NCBI GenBank assembly: GCA_934680015.1
Contig: CAKUSP010000005.1
Span: 71,065 to 135,064 of the forward strand
Source of the DNA: an uncultured Bacteroidales bacterium
GTDB lineage: Bacteria > Bacteroidota > Bacteroidia > Bacteroidales > UBA932
DNA length: 64,000 nt
Direction: 5' to 3'
Position 1 is the first letter of the stretch; every line of letters starts with the position of its first letter. The notes below the pieces were generated by a model. It did no database searches. It had not been told where the DNA came from and saw nothing but the letters and a program-made list of their open reading frames with translations. This document shows, piece after piece, positions 42,994 to 52,235 of the stretch. The position numbers were made by a program, and so were the translations under genes.

Positions 42994-43500
42994 TTAGTTC
43001 CTCCTAAATAGCATAACACTGCAAAGGCAACAGAGTACGGTACTGGCAATAGTCGAATATAACCATTTTAATAGGTTAAAAGTAAAAGGCATAGTTCCTG
43101 CGCTATCTATAATGATGTAGAAAATGAAGTATGTCCCACACATTATTCCTATAGAAAGCAGCCTTTCCTTTCCAGAGGTGTATACTAGAGGTGAACTATC
43201 TCTAACAGAAAAGACTTCATCGCCATAAACTGCTTGAAAAACTATGTCCCTAATAAAGGCGCACACAAGAAGCGATATGCTTGTGCTCCCTATGGAAGGG
43301 AAGGAAATAAAATCTACGGCAAGTCCAGCGATAAAAGCTATAAATAGACAAGATATCGTGGAATGCTTTAACGGGAGGAGCAGTATTGCTAGCGGCATAA
43401 GGGAGAGTAGCAGATATTGTGACACATTAAGATAATTGTTTAACAATACCTGTATTATGCAGAGCGCTATGAATACTAAGACATAGTATGATTTGCTCAT
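42994..43500 (-). CDS. mreD: Rod-shape protein MreD
   Basis: A 168-residue integral membrane protein with about five hydrophobic segments and few polar residues (for example YYVLVFIALCIIQVLLNNYL, then YLLLSLMPLAILLLPL and FIAFIAGLAVDFISFPSIGS). Sequence conservation is weak, as always for MreD, but the position between mreC and mrdA with 2-base gaps makes the call firm. It links MreC to the cytoskeletal MreB in the elongasome. Confidence 0.9.
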   Translation of the reverse strand: MSKSYYVLVFIALCIIQVLLNNYLNVSQYLLLSLMPLAILLLPLKHSTISCLFIAFIAGLAVDFISFPSIGSTSISLLVCAFIRDIVFQAVYGDEVFSVRDSSPLVYTSGKERLLSIGIMCGTYFIFYIIIDSAGTMPFTFNLLKWLYSTIASTVLCCLCSVMLFRRN

Positions 43501-43502
43501 TG

Positions 43503-44315
43503 TCAGTCCTCCTTTGCCTCTAAGTATTCCAATTCCTCAGAATACTTAGGTTTTACTATATATACGTAATTTACTGATCTTATATCCTGGAATAAATCGA
43601 TGACTACATCCTTTGTAGCGCCGTTTTTTGTGGTGCTTTCCTCTACTGTTCCTAGAGCAATGCCACGAGGAAATAATTCCGAGTATCCGCTTGTCCATAT
43701 AGTATCAGCTTTGGATACTTCAAAATATAGTGGGATGCCACGCAGTAGTGCTTTGTTAGTGCTTATCCCGTCCCATACCATGGTTCCAGCCAGTCCGCCC
43801 TTTCCTACACATGCACTGATCCCGATTCCGGGATTCATGATAGTTCTGCCATGGGATAGGTGATCTGATACTGCGTCTATTATGCCAATTATCCCATTCG
43901 AACTTATTACCCCTAGGTTAGTTGCCACTCCGTCTTCCGAGCCCTTGTCAAGAATGAAATAATTCTTTTGGTGGTTGAAGCTGAGTTTTATTATTTGTGC
44001 CCCGATATAATCGAAGATATCTGCATCGGCAGTATCCACTGGGGTAGTGTCTTTCAACTGTTGGTATTTTCTAACTTCCTCGGAGAGCTTGATGTTCTCT
44101 TCTTCGAGGGATAGATTTTTGTTTTTTAGGGCAAAATAACTTTTTACAGCATCACTCTTACCCCATACCCACGCTTTTATCTCAAGTGAAAGTCGATTAA
44201 TCCAGATGCTTTGAATAGAATTTGACCTCCGCAGTATCGCAACAGCAGCAAACTCCAATGCGATGAAGATTGCTGCTGTGACAATAGTCTTTCTAACCTT
44301 GCGGGGGGCTGCCAT
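43503..44315 (-). CDS. mreC: Rod-shape protein MreC
   Basis: A 270-residue protein with a transmembrane helix (about 12-28), a coiled-coil (YFALKNKNLSLEEENIKLSE, about 60-85) and a periplasmic beta domain with NYFILDKGSEDGVATNLGVI, GIIGIIDAVSDHLS, a GKGGLAGTMVWDG segment and WTSGYSELFPRGIALGTVEE. This order is that of MreC, which bridges MreB and the PBP2/RodA pair. It lies between mreB (1-base gap) and mreD (2-base gap). Confidence 0.95.
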   Translation of the reverse strand: MAAPRKVRKTIVTAAIFIALEFAAVAILRRSNSIQSIWINRLSLEIKAWVWGKSDAVKSYFALKNKNLSLEEENIKLSEEVRKYQQLKDTTPVDTADADIFDYIGAQIIKLSFNHQKNYFILDKGSEDGVATNLGVISSNGIIGIIDAVSDHLSHGRTIMNPGIGISACVGKGGLAGTMVWDGISTNKALLRGIPLYFEVSKADTIWTSGYSELFPRGIALGTVEESTTKNGATKDVVIDLFQDIRSVNYVYIVKPKYSEELEYLEAKED

Positions 44316-44316
44316 T

Positions 44317-45339
44317 TTACCTCATCAAAAATTTATATCTATCAGTGTTCTTGATGGCTTTACATGTCCCTCGAGCTACAGCGTGAAGTGGGTCTTCGGC
44401 TACAATGAACTTAATATTTACTTTATCTGTAAGCCGTTTTGCTAATCCTCTAAGCAGTGCGCCACCACCTGAAAGATAGATTCCGTTTTCGATGATATCA
44501 GAATATAATTCTGGTGGCGTCATTTCAAGCACATGCATTATAGATGTTTCTATTTTAGCTATGCTTTTATCTAGGCAGTGAGCAATTTCTTGGTATGTTA
44601 TTGTCGCTTCTACAGGATGTGCCGTCATTATGTTAGGCCCATTGACTACATAAGGTTCTGGTTCATCTTCAAGTTCTGGAAGAACAGATCCAACAGCCCA
44701 TTTTATTTTTTCTGCCGTACTTTCTCCGACTTTGATGTTATGTTGTTGACGAAGATAATATTGGATGTCGCTAGTGAAGACATCGCCTGCTACTCTTATG
44801 CTATCTTGCTGAACCAAGCCTCCTAGTGAGATGACAGCTATTTCGGTAGTGCCACCACCTATATCGACTACCATATGCCCTTTAGGTGCCTCTACATCAA
44901 GGCCAATTCCTAATGCTGCAGCCATTGGCTCGAAAATTAGGTAGACATCCCTTCCTCCAGCATGTTCTGTGGAATCACGCACCGCACGGATCTCTACTTC
45001 CGTGCTTCCTGAAGGAATGCCAATCACGACTTTTAGATTAGGAGAAAATAAACTGTTTTTTCGCTTGCTTACCTGGCGGATAAATCCGCGTATCATCATC
45101 TCCGCAGCGTTAAAGTCAGCGATTACTCCGTCTTTAAGTGGGCGAATGGTTTTAAGTGTGGGGTTAATGCGCTCGTGCATCTTTTTCGCCTCGCTTCCTA
45201 TTGCGAGACACTTTCCCGTGGCTACATCTACAGCCACTATGCTCGGTTCGTCCAATACTATAACACCATTTTGGTAGATAATGGTGTTAGCGGTGCCGAG
45301 ATCTATTGCTAATTCTTGATTAAGAAATCCGAATGCCAT
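44317..45339 (-). CDS. mreB: Rod-shape-determining actin-like protein MreB
   Basis: A 340-residue actin-family ATPase that forms membrane-bound filaments guiding lateral wall synthesis. Phosphate-1 AIDLGTANTIIY (about 11-22), phosphate-2 MVVDIGGGTTEIAVISLGG (about 157) and the adenosine motif YLSGGGALLRGLAKRL (about 290) are all present. It is the first gene of the mreBCD-mrdA-rodA operon. A 262-base gap separates it from the divergent ispD and contains a palindrome and repeat copy B. Confidence 0.98.
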   Translation of the reverse strand: MAFGFLNQELAIDLGTANTIIYQNGVIVLDEPSIVAVDVATGKCLAIGSEAKKMHERINPTLKTIRPLKDGVIADFNAAEMMIRGFIRQVSKRKNSLFSPNLKVVIGIPSGSTEVEIRAVRDSTEHAGGRDVYLIFEPMAAALGIGLDVEAPKGHMVVDIGGGTTEIAVISLGGLVQQDSIRVAGDVFTSDIQYYLRQQHNIKVGESTAEKIKWAVGSVLPELEDEPEPYVVNGPNIMTAHPVEATITYQEIAHCLDKSIAKIETSIMHVLEMTPPELYSDIIENGIYLSGGGALLRGLAKRLTDKVNIKFIVAEDPLHAVARGTCKAIKNTDRYKFLMR

Positions 45340-45354
45340 ATCGATGTTCCGTTG

Positions 45355-45372
45355 TTACATTACTTAATGTAA
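45355..45372. promoter_or_regulatory. Palindrome in the mreB leader
   Basis: TTACATTA-CT-TAATGTAA has 8-bp perfect arms and lies 16 bases upstream of the mreB start. It could be an operator or a leader hairpin. No T-run follows. Confidence 0.35.
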
Positions 45373-45527
45373 TCCTTAAAAAATAATTTAATAATCTTTA
45401 TGTGTCTTTTCGGGCTATATTCATTTTCTCATTAGTCGTGTACCCCGTTATACTTTATCTTCGAAAACGAATCTATCTTCGAAAATCTGCTACAAATTTT
45501 TACCAACTTACTTTTTAACGCTTACTA
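45372..45527 (+). repeat. Dispersed intergenic repeat, copy B (longest)
   Basis: It shares its left part with 16597-16647 and its right part with 16648-16684 and, inverted, with 31479-31538. An internal 11-bp direct repeat ATCTTCGAAAA occurs at 45457-45467 and 45475-45485. It fills most of the mreB-ispD gap and encodes nothing recognisable. Confidence 0.65.
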
Positions 45528-45585
45528 AAATTAATCTCCTCCTTAATGAAGGAAGATTGCATACAAAAATAAATAAATTTGTTAG

Positions 45586-45593
45586 TATTTTTG
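45586..45593 (+). promoter_or_regulatory. Putative -7 box TATTTTTG for ispD
   Basis: A TAnnTTTG match 8 bases before the ispD ATG; a second match, TAAATTTG, lies at 45574-45581. Use of the nearer box would give an almost leaderless mRNA. Confidence 0.4.
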
Positions 45594-45601
45594 TATGTCG
45601 A

Positions 45602-46306
45602 ATGTCAAAAAATATATATGTAATATTCGTGGCCGGAGGTTCTGGCACGAGGATGGGGACGCGGACACCCAAGCAGTTTTTGAAATTGGCCGGAAAGCCG
45701 ATTCTTCTACGCACGATTCAGCGTTTCGTAGAAGCTTTGCCTGATGTGAAAGTGTTAGTAGTACTGCCGAAAATACACTTCGAAACATGGAAGGATATTT
45801 GTAGGCAAGCTGATTTTGAATATCCGCAAATCTTGGTGGAGGGTGGTATAACTCGTTTTCACTCTGTAAAGAATGCTCTTGCTCGTATTCGAGAAGAGGA
45901 TGGGATAGTATTAGTCCATGATGGAGTCAGGCCTATGGTTAGTGTGTCATTAATTAGGGAAATAGCATCAAGAGCTTTAGATGGGGAAAGTGTGGTTCCT
46001 GTAGTACCAGTTACAGACACTTTAAAATCCCTCGTTAAATCGTCGGTGGTTGGAGAATATGTGGAAAGCGGAGCTCCTGCGCCTAATCGAAATTTGCTTT
46101 TTGGAGCACAAACCCCACAAGGCTTTCCCACAAACGTGCTAAAAAAAGCGTATCAAAGAGGATTTTCGCCTGATTACACAGACGATGCTTCTGTGGTAAG
46201 CGACGACAAAACACCTCTCATTTATATACTGGGTGAGAGATATAATATTAAGGTCACTACGCCTGAAGATCTGGAATTCTTGGAAAAAGTCTATCAAGGT
46301 TTATGA
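45602..46306 (+). CDS. ispD: 2-C-methyl-D-erythritol 4-phosphate cytidylyltransferase
   Basis: IspD couples CTP to MEP in the non-mevalonate isoprenoid pathway. The 234-residue protein shows the nucleotide-binding VAGGSGTRMGTRTPKQFLKL (about 10-29), the EGGITRFHSVKNALARI segment, VLVHDGVRPMVS, the PVTDTLK motif and the C-terminal NIKVTTPEDLEF. I start at the ATG at 45602, since the 15 upstream in-frame codons overlap the likely promoter. It converges on the Lrp-type gene with a 13-base overlap. Confidence 0.95.
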   Translation: MSKNIYVIFVAGGSGTRMGTRTPKQFLKLAGKPILLRTIQRFVEALPDVKVLVVLPKIHFETWKDICRQADFEYPQILVEGGITRFHSVKNALARIREEDGIVLVHDGVRPMVSVSLIREIASRALDGESVVPVVPVTDTLKSLVKSSVVGEYVESGAPAPNRNLLFGAQTPQGFPTNVLKKAYQRGFSPDYTDDASVVSDDKTPLIYILGERYNIKVTTPEDLEFLEKVYQGL

Positions 46307-46764
46307 ACCCATATTTGTCTGTTGATGGGTTCATCAAGTGATACCATCGTCTCAGATGATTGCACATAGGGTATTTTTTGAATGGTATTCAAAACTACTT
46401 CCATAAGATGTGCATTGTCTTCGCAATATAATTTTATAAGAAGTGCACTACGTCCAGTTATAAAGTGGCATTCAACGATTTCGTGAATATCTTCAAGTGC
46501 TTTTATGACTTCCTGATACTTATTGTTTTCGGTTAGATTCAAAAACATGAAAGCACAGATGGAGTAACCTATGGATATAGGCTTTATCAGTGTTGAAGAT
46601 CCTAGTATTATGCCGGCTTCTTCTAGTTTTTTTACTCTTTGATGTATAGCTGCACCGGAAACTTTGCATTCGCGTGCTATTTCAAGGTAAGGTTTTCTAG
46701 CATCGTTGATGAGATTGGCAAGAATTATCCTATCCATCTCGTCTAGTTTGTAGTGTTCGTTCAT
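46294..46764 (-). CDS. Lrp/AsnC-family transcriptional regulator
   Basis: A 156-residue regulator with an N-terminal winged helix-turn-helix (about 6-60: LDEMDRIILANLINDARKPY, EIARECKVSGAAIHQRVKKL, EEAGII) and a C-terminal ligand-binding RAM/AsnC domain (about 70-150: SICAFMFLNLTENN, HFITGRSALLIKLYC). Such proteins bind amino acids and form octamers on DNA. Its start overlaps the topA stop by 4 bases, so the two form an operon. The ligand cannot be predicted. Confidence 0.93.
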   Translation of the reverse strand: MNEHYKLDEMDRIILANLINDARKPYLEIARECKVSGAAIHQRVKKLEEAGIILGSSTLIKPISIGYSICAFMFLNLTENNKYQEVIKALEDIHEIVECHFITGRSALLIKLYCEDNAHLMEVVLNTIQKIPYVQSSETMVSLDEPINRQIWVHKP

Positions 46765-49034
46765 TTTTTCGATTTTCTTTTTTGGGTTGGTGATTGGGTA
46801 TTGATTATTTCTTTACACTGCTCTTCAGTGAGCAGTGTAGGGTCAGTGCCTTTAGGAAGTTTATAATTTTTTCCTTCTGCTTTAATGTATGGACCGAAAG
46901 GACCATTTAGTATACTAATGTTTCCCCACTCATGAATAGCAGTTTTAGTCGGAGTCTTCTGAATAAGATCAATGCAGTCTTGAAGTGTCATTTTAAGTGG
47001 GTCATCGCCTTTAGGTAGGGATATATTGCGTGTTCCGTATTGCATGTAGGCCCCGAATTTGCCTTTTTTTAATACTATTTCGTTGCCTTCGAATTCTCCC
47101 ATTTTTCTAGGCAGTGAAAATAACTTCAAAGCATCTTCAAGTGTTATGCTTTCTATCAGTTGTCCCTTTCCCAGACTGGCATATATTTTTTCGGAATCGT
47201 CGCCTTTTTGCACATATGGACCGAATTGGCCTAATTTTGCCACTACCTTCTTTCCATCTGAAGGATCTATGCCAAGTTCTCTTTCTACTTTATGGTATTG
47301 TTTGTCATTAAGCGCTTTATCTACTTCATCGTGGAATGGAGTGTAGAAAGATCCTATACATTTGTGCCAATCAAGATCGCCTTCGGCTATCTTATCGAAG
47401 TCGGTTTCTACTCCTGCGGTGAATCCATAATTGAGAATATCAGAGAAGTTACCTACCAGATAGTCGCTTACCACCATGCCAATCTCAGTAGGAAGCAATC
47501 TACCTTTTTCTGCTCCTATGACTTCTGTCTTTTCTTCTTTGCTAATGATACCATCAACTAACTTCATGTTAGTTACCGATACGTTCTCTCCTGCCTTGTC
47601 TCCTTTTATTAGGTAACCACGTCCTGTAGTAAGCGTACTGATAGTAGGAGCGTATGTAGATGGACGTCCAATACCTAATTCCTCTAATTTCTTTACAAGT
47701 GAAGGTTCGGAAAAACGATGAGGTGGTTGAGTGAATTTGCAATTAGCTTCTATGGATACAACCGATAGCGTATCGCCTACATTCATAGGAGGTAAGAGGC
47801 TTAAATCATTCTCATCTTCTTCGTCATCGTGACCCTCAATGTAGAGTTTTAGGAATCCATCAAAAAGGATTTCGCTAGATTGTAAGATGTAATGCTCTTT
47901 CCTCTTGTCAAGGCCTACTTTTATATTGGTGTTTAAGAGCTTAGCTTCTTCCATCTGACATGCTACGGTGCGTTTCCATATAAGGTCGTAGAGTCTTTGT
48001 TCTTGTGCACTGCCTTCTATAGAGGTGTTTTCGATGAAGGTCGGTCTTATGGCTTCATGTGCCTCCTGTGCTCCTTTCGTGTGCGTTTTGAATTGGCGAG
48101 GATGTGAATAATCCTGGCCATAGTGCTCTGTAATATAGGCTTTTGCTGTATTAATTGCTAGTGAAGACAGATTAGTTGAGTCGGTACGCATGTATGTGAT
48201 GAGTCCTCTTTCATAGAGGGTTTGAGCAATGCGCATGGTCTGGCTAACGGAATACTTAAGTTTTCTGCCAGCTTCTTGTTGTAAAGTGGAAGTTGTGAAT
48301 GGCGCTGCCGGCATCCTTGTCCCTTCCTTTTTTTCAATAGAAGTGACAGTGTATGTCGCTCCGATACTGTCTTTGAGGAATTTTTCGGCATCATCTAGGC
48401 TCTTGAATTTTTCTTCAAGCGTTCCTTTAACCTTATTTTTGCCTACTTTAAAAAGTCCGTCAACCTTATAGTAAGTTTGAGGCCTGAAAGCCAATATTTC
48501 CCGTTCTTTATCTGTAACTAGTCTTAGGGCTACTGATTGCACTCGCCCTGCGGATAGACCTCTTTTTATTTTTCTCCATAGTACGGGAGATAGTTCATAT
48601 CCGACTAGTCTATCCAATACCCTTCTGGCTTGTTGGGCATCGACTAAATTCATGTTGACTTTCCGAGGGTGCTTAAGCGCCTCTAGAATGGCATTTTTTG
48701 TAATTTCGTGGAAGGTTATACGTTGTGTCTTTTCTGGATCTAAACCTAGAGTTTCCATTAGATGCCAAGATATGGCTTCTCCTTCGCGATCTTCATCGGA
48801 TGCAAGATAAACGGTATCAGCTTTTTGGGCCAATTCTTTTAATTCACTGACTATCTTCTTTTTATCTGAAGGGATTACATATTCTGGTGTAAACCCATTA
48901 TTGACATCGACGCTTAATTCCTTTTCTTGAAGATCGCGGATATGTCCTTTAGAAGAGACTACCTTATAATCTTTTCCTAAATATTTTTGAATTGTTTCCG
49001 CTTTATGCGGGGATTCGACTATTACCAATTTCAT
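46761..49034 (-). CDS. topA: DNA topoisomerase I (type IA)
   Basis: A 757-residue enzyme that relaxes negative supercoils. The N-terminal Toprim domain begins KLVIVESPHKAETIQKYLG and has the acidic DEDREGEAI motif. The catalytic Tyr sits in GLITYMRTDSTNLS (about residue 282). The C-terminus holds three Toprim-C-type repeats (GQFGPYVQKGDD, GKFGAYMQYGTRN, GPFGPYIKAEGKN) and a Lys-rich end, without the Cys4 zinc fingers of E. coli TopA. This layout is usual for Bacteroidota. It is divergent from PBP1a. Confidence 0.97.
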   Translation of the reverse strand: MKLVIVESPHKAETIQKYLGKDYKVVSSKGHIRDLQEKELSVDVNNGFTPEYVIPSDKKKIVSELKELAQKADTVYLASDEDREGEAISWHLMETLGLDPEKTQRITFHEITKNAILEALKHPRKVNMNLVDAQQARRVLDRLVGYELSPVLWRKIKRGLSAGRVQSVALRLVTDKEREILAFRPQTYYKVDGLFKVGKNKVKGTLEEKFKSLDDAEKFLKDSIGATYTVTSIEKKEGTRMPAAPFTTSTLQQEAGRKLKYSVSQTMRIAQTLYERGLITYMRTDSTNLSSLAINTAKAYITEHYGQDYSHPRQFKTHTKGAQEAHEAIRPTFIENTSIEGSAQEQRLYDLIWKRTVACQMEEAKLLNTNIKVGLDKRKEHYILQSSEILFDGFLKLYIEGHDDEEDENDLSLLPPMNVGDTLSVVSIEANCKFTQPPHRFSEPSLVKKLEELGIGRPSTYAPTISTLTTGRGYLIKGDKAGENVSVTNMKLVDGIISKEEKTEVIGAEKGRLLPTEIGMVVSDYLVGNFSDILNYGFTAGVETDFDKIAEGDLDWHKCIGSFYTPFHDEVDKALNDKQYHKVERELGIDPSDGKKVVAKLGQFGPYVQKGDDSEKIYASLGKGQLIESITLEDALKLFSLPRKMGEFEGNEIVLKKGKFGAYMQYGTRNISLPKGDDPLKMTLQDCIDLIQKTPTKTAIHEWGNISILNGPFGPYIKAEGKNYKLPKGTDPTLLTEEQCKEIINTQSPTQKRKSKK

Positions 49035-49075
49035 AATGCAAAGATTGTCACAAATAAAGGAATTTTCAAAATTAA

Positions 49076-51466
49076 ATGAGTATTTTTGTGCCTATTATGA
49101 AAGAAAGGACGCGAAAAAAGATTACTATTTGGTTTTGGGTACTTTTCACATTGCCTTTTTTGGTGATGACGATTCTCATAATTTCGGTAGTGAAGTTCGC
49201 TCAAATTCCTTCATTTGAAGAATTGGAGCATCCTAACAATAATTTGGCGACTCGTCTCATTTCCTCAGATGGGGTGGTAATTAGTACATTTCACATAGAG
49301 AATAGGACATATGTATCTTATGATGACATTTCTCCAAATGTCATTAATGCCGCTATAGCTACGGAAGACGCGAGGTTTTATAGTCATTGCGGTATAGATT
49401 TTCAGAGTCTTGGGAGAGTCTTTATTAAAACATTACTTTTAAGGGATTCCAGTCAGGGTGGGGGAAGTACTATAACACAGCAACTGGCTAAGACTCTTTA
49501 TCCTCGTCAAGAATTGCTTTCCGGCTTTCCCGGTGCGAAATATTTCTCATTAGTCTGGATTAAGTTAAAGGAGTGGGTTACAGCTGTAAAGCTGGAGCGT
49601 AATTACACAAAAGAAGAAATCGTGGCCATGTATCTTAACTCTATATTCTATGGAAGTGGAGCATATGGTATAAAGGCAGCCAGTGAGACTTTTTTCGATA
49701 AAGAACCTTCTGAATTGAATATTCAAGAGGCAGCGTTGTTGGTGGGGGCTGTAAATAAGCCTACCCGTTATAATGCTGCACTTCATCCCGATGCTGCAAA
49801 GGGACGAAGAGATTTTGTGATTTCGCAGATGAATAAGGCGGGATTTATCACCGATGCCGATAGGGTATTGGCACAAAATAGTCCTATCGAATTACACTAT
49901 AGTGTACAAGATCATAATTCCGGATTGGCCCCATACTTTAGAGATATGATTCGGCGGGAGATGAATGCTTCTAAACCGAAAAGGAATCGCTATCTCTATG
50001 AAGAAGAATATATTGCAGACACTATAAGGTGGGCTCAAGACGAATTTTACGGATGGCTGAATAAACATAAAAAGCCGAATGGGGAAAAATATAATCTAGA
50101 TAGAGATGGCCTGAAGATATATGTAACGCTTAACTCACGCATGCAGCGCTATGCCGAAGAAGCTGTAAGAGAACAGCTTTCTAAAAACTTGCAGCCTCTT
50201 TTCACTAAGGAGATGCGTACTCGTCGTCGCCCTCCTTATCCTAACGATATAGACACCTCTACATATAACACCTTGATGCGACAGGCTAGAAAATGGAGTG
50301 AGCGTTACCGTGTGGGCCGTAAGGAGGGTCTTTCAGAGGCTGAGATAATGGCGCAGTTTAATGAACCGGTGGAGATGAGGGTATTTGCGTGGAATGACAA
50401 GGGATATGTGGACACGGTCATGACGCCTAACGATTCTATAAAATATTGTAAATCAATTCTACGGGCATCTTTTATGGCGATTGAGCCGGGAACGGGTGAA
50501 GTTAGAGCTTATGTGGGCGGTCCGTCGTATAGGTATTTTAAATATGATAATGTCCGTCAAGGTAAACGACAGGTGGGAAGTACCATTAAGCCTTTCCTCT
50601 ATACTCTTGCCATGCAGGAAGGTATGACTCCATGTGATAAGGTGGTCAATATGCCTCAGACCTTTAAGGTGAATGACGAAACATGGACGCCTAGAAGTAC
50701 CGATAGAGCTGATTATATAGGCAGAACCGTGACTCTTAAATGGGGGCTTACGCATAGTTCGAACAATATTTCGGCCTATTTGATGAAACAGTTTGGCCCA
50801 GCCGCTATGGGTAAGATGATGCGAAAGATGGGAATAGTGAGTCATTTCGACGAGGTTTATTCATTATGTGTGGGCCCGGCTGATCTTACATTATGTGAGA
50901 TGGTATCGGCCTTTAACACCTTCCCATCAAAAGGAGTCTATGCCGCACCGCTTTTTGTTACTAGGATAGAGGATAATGAAGGAAATCTAATTACTGAATT
51001 CACGAATAAGCATACGGAAGCTATAAGTGATCGCACTGCTTATCTTATGGTAAACCTTATGGAAGGCGTAATTAATCATGGTACAGGCGTGCGATTAAGA
51101 AACAGGTATAAACTTAAAGGTGAAATAGGTGGAAAAACAGGTACTACCAACGATAACTCAGATGGTTGGTTTATAGGTTATACGCCTAAGATAACGGCTG
51201 GAGTATGGGTAGGTGGAGAAGACAGAATGGTGCATTTCAAGGAGTTGGCATTGGGTAGTGGCTCTAATATGGCACTTCCTGTTTGGGGTATTTTTATGCA
51301 GAAATGTCTTAAGGACCCATATCTGGATATCAGTGAATTGGATACTTTTGATGCTCCGGTGGGTATGACTCTTGATTTGAGCTGTACAGGAGGTGATATA
51401 GAGACGGATGATAATGCCGAAGAGTTTTTCGGTAAGAGTGATAGCTCGGAGGACTTTTTCAATTAG
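49076..51466 (+). CDS. Bifunctional penicillin-binding protein 1A
   Basis: A 796-residue class A PBP. After a transmembrane helix (about 18-42) comes the GT51 glycosyltransferase: EDARFYSHCGIDFQSLGR (catalytic Glu), GGSTITQQLAKTLYP and KEEIVAMYLNSIFYGSGAYG. The transpeptidase has STIK in QVGSTIKPFLYT (about 500), SSN in THSSNNISAYL, and KTGT in GGKTGTTNDNSDGW (about 687). It makes and crosslinks glycan strands. The ATG at 49097 (MKERTRKK) may be the true start: a TATTTTTG -7 box lies at 49081-49088, inside the longer version, with the same 8-base spacing to ATG as at ispD. Confidence 0.95.
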   Translation: MSIFVPIMKERTRKKITIWFWVLFTLPFLVMTILIISVVKFAQIPSFEELEHPNNNLATRLISSDGVVISTFHIENRTYVSYDDISPNVINAAIATEDARFYSHCGIDFQSLGRVFIKTLLLRDSSQGGGSTITQQLAKTLYPRQELLSGFPGAKYFSLVWIKLKEWVTAVKLERNYTKEEIVAMYLNSIFYGSGAYGIKAASETFFDKEPSELNIQEAALLVGAVNKPTRYNAALHPDAAKGRRDFVISQMNKAGFITDADRVLAQNSPIELHYSVQDHNSGLAPYFRDMIRREMNASKPKRNRYLYEEEYIADTIRWAQDEFYGWLNKHKKPNGEKYNLDRDGLKIYVTLNSRMQRYAEEAVREQLSKNLQPLFTKEMRTRRRPPYPNDIDTSTYNTLMRQARKWSERYRVGRKEGLSEAEIMAQFNEPVEMRVFAWNDKGYVDTVMTPNDSIKYCKSILRASFMAIEPGTGEVRAYVGGPSYRYFKYDNVRQGKRQVGSTIKPFLYTLAMQEGMTPCDKVVNMPQTFKVNDETWTPRSTDRADYIGRTVTLKWGLTHSSNNISAYLMKQFGPAAMGKMMRKMGIVSHFDEVYSLCVGPADLTLCEMVSAFNTFPSKGVYAAPLFVTRIEDNEGNLITEFTNKHTEAISDRTAYLMVNLMEGVINHGTGVRLRNRYKLKGEIGGKTGTTNDNSDGWFIGYTPKITAGVWVGGEDRMVHFKELALGSGSNMALPVWGIFMQKCLKDPYLDISELDTFDAPVGMTLDLSCTGGDIETDDNAEEFFGKSDSSEDFFN

Positions 51467-51491
51467 GTAATAATCTCCATAAAGGGTAGTT

Positions 51492-52235
51492 ATGTATTTC
51501 GAATACGAAGGCATAAAGGTATATTATGAAGTGCAAGGGTCTGGGTCCGATTTGCTGCTACTTCATGGGTGGGGATGTTCGCATGAGATTTTCGATTCTT
51601 TTATGCCCGATTTATTGGACACACATCGTGTCGTTTCTTTGGATTTCCCTGGTTTTGGGCTATCTCAAGAACCTTTATCCATATGGGGCGTGGAAGAGTA
51701 CACGTTTATGGTAGAAGCTTTATGTAGAGAGTTGAATATCCATGAACCTTCGATTTTGTGTCATTCCTTTGGAGGTAGGGTGGCAATAGTTTTTGCTTCT
51801 AGAAATAAAGTAAAGAGGATGCTTTTTGCCGATGCTGCAGGAATTAAACCTAAAAGAAGTGTAAAGTACTATTTTAAGGTATATTCTTATAAATTAGCTA
51901 AATGGTGGCTATTGAAGGTAATAAAAAAACGCGATGCCTATGAAAAGATGCGTCGCAGTCGTGGGTCCTCGGATTATAAGAATGCATCTGATCGGATGAA
52001 AGCCGTATTAAGCAAATGCATCGGACAAGATCTTCGGGAGTATCTGCCTAAGATTAAGGCTCCAGTGTTACTTTTTTGGGGGGAAAATGATAGTGCCACA
52101 CCTCTGCGTGATGCTCGTATTATGGAGAAGATGATACCGGATTCTGGGCTTGTATTAGTTAAAGGGGGCTCGCATTTTTCTTTTTTTGATGATCCGTCGC
52201 TTTTTCGGACTATGATTCATACTTTTTTAGTGTAA
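51492..52235 (+). CDS. Alpha/beta hydrolase in a cell-wall gene cluster
   Basis: A 247-residue alpha/beta-fold hydrolase. The oxyanion region LLLLHGWGCSHEIFD is near residue 20, the nucleophile elbow is CHSFGGR (Ser near 92), the acid is likely Asp in LLFWGENDSATPLRDA, and the catalytic His is in VKGGSHFSFFDDP. The triad is complete. It lies between PBP1a and a MurF-like ligase and is followed by a Ddl-like ligase, with the next start directly adjoining. The substrate may be a cell-wall peptide or amide, but that is inference from position. Confidence 0.8.
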   Translation: MYFEYEGIKVYYEVQGSGSDLLLLHGWGCSHEIFDSFMPDLLDTHRVVSLDFPGFGLSQEPLSIWGVEEYTFMVEALCRELNIHEPSILCHSFGGRVAIVFASRNKVKRMLFADAAGIKPKRSVKYYFKVYSYKLAKWWLLKVIKKRDAYEKMRRSRGSSDYKNASDRMKAVLSKCIGQDLREYLPKIKAPVLLFWGENDSATPLRDARIMEKMIPDSGLVLVKGGSHFSFFDDPSLFRTMIHTFLV

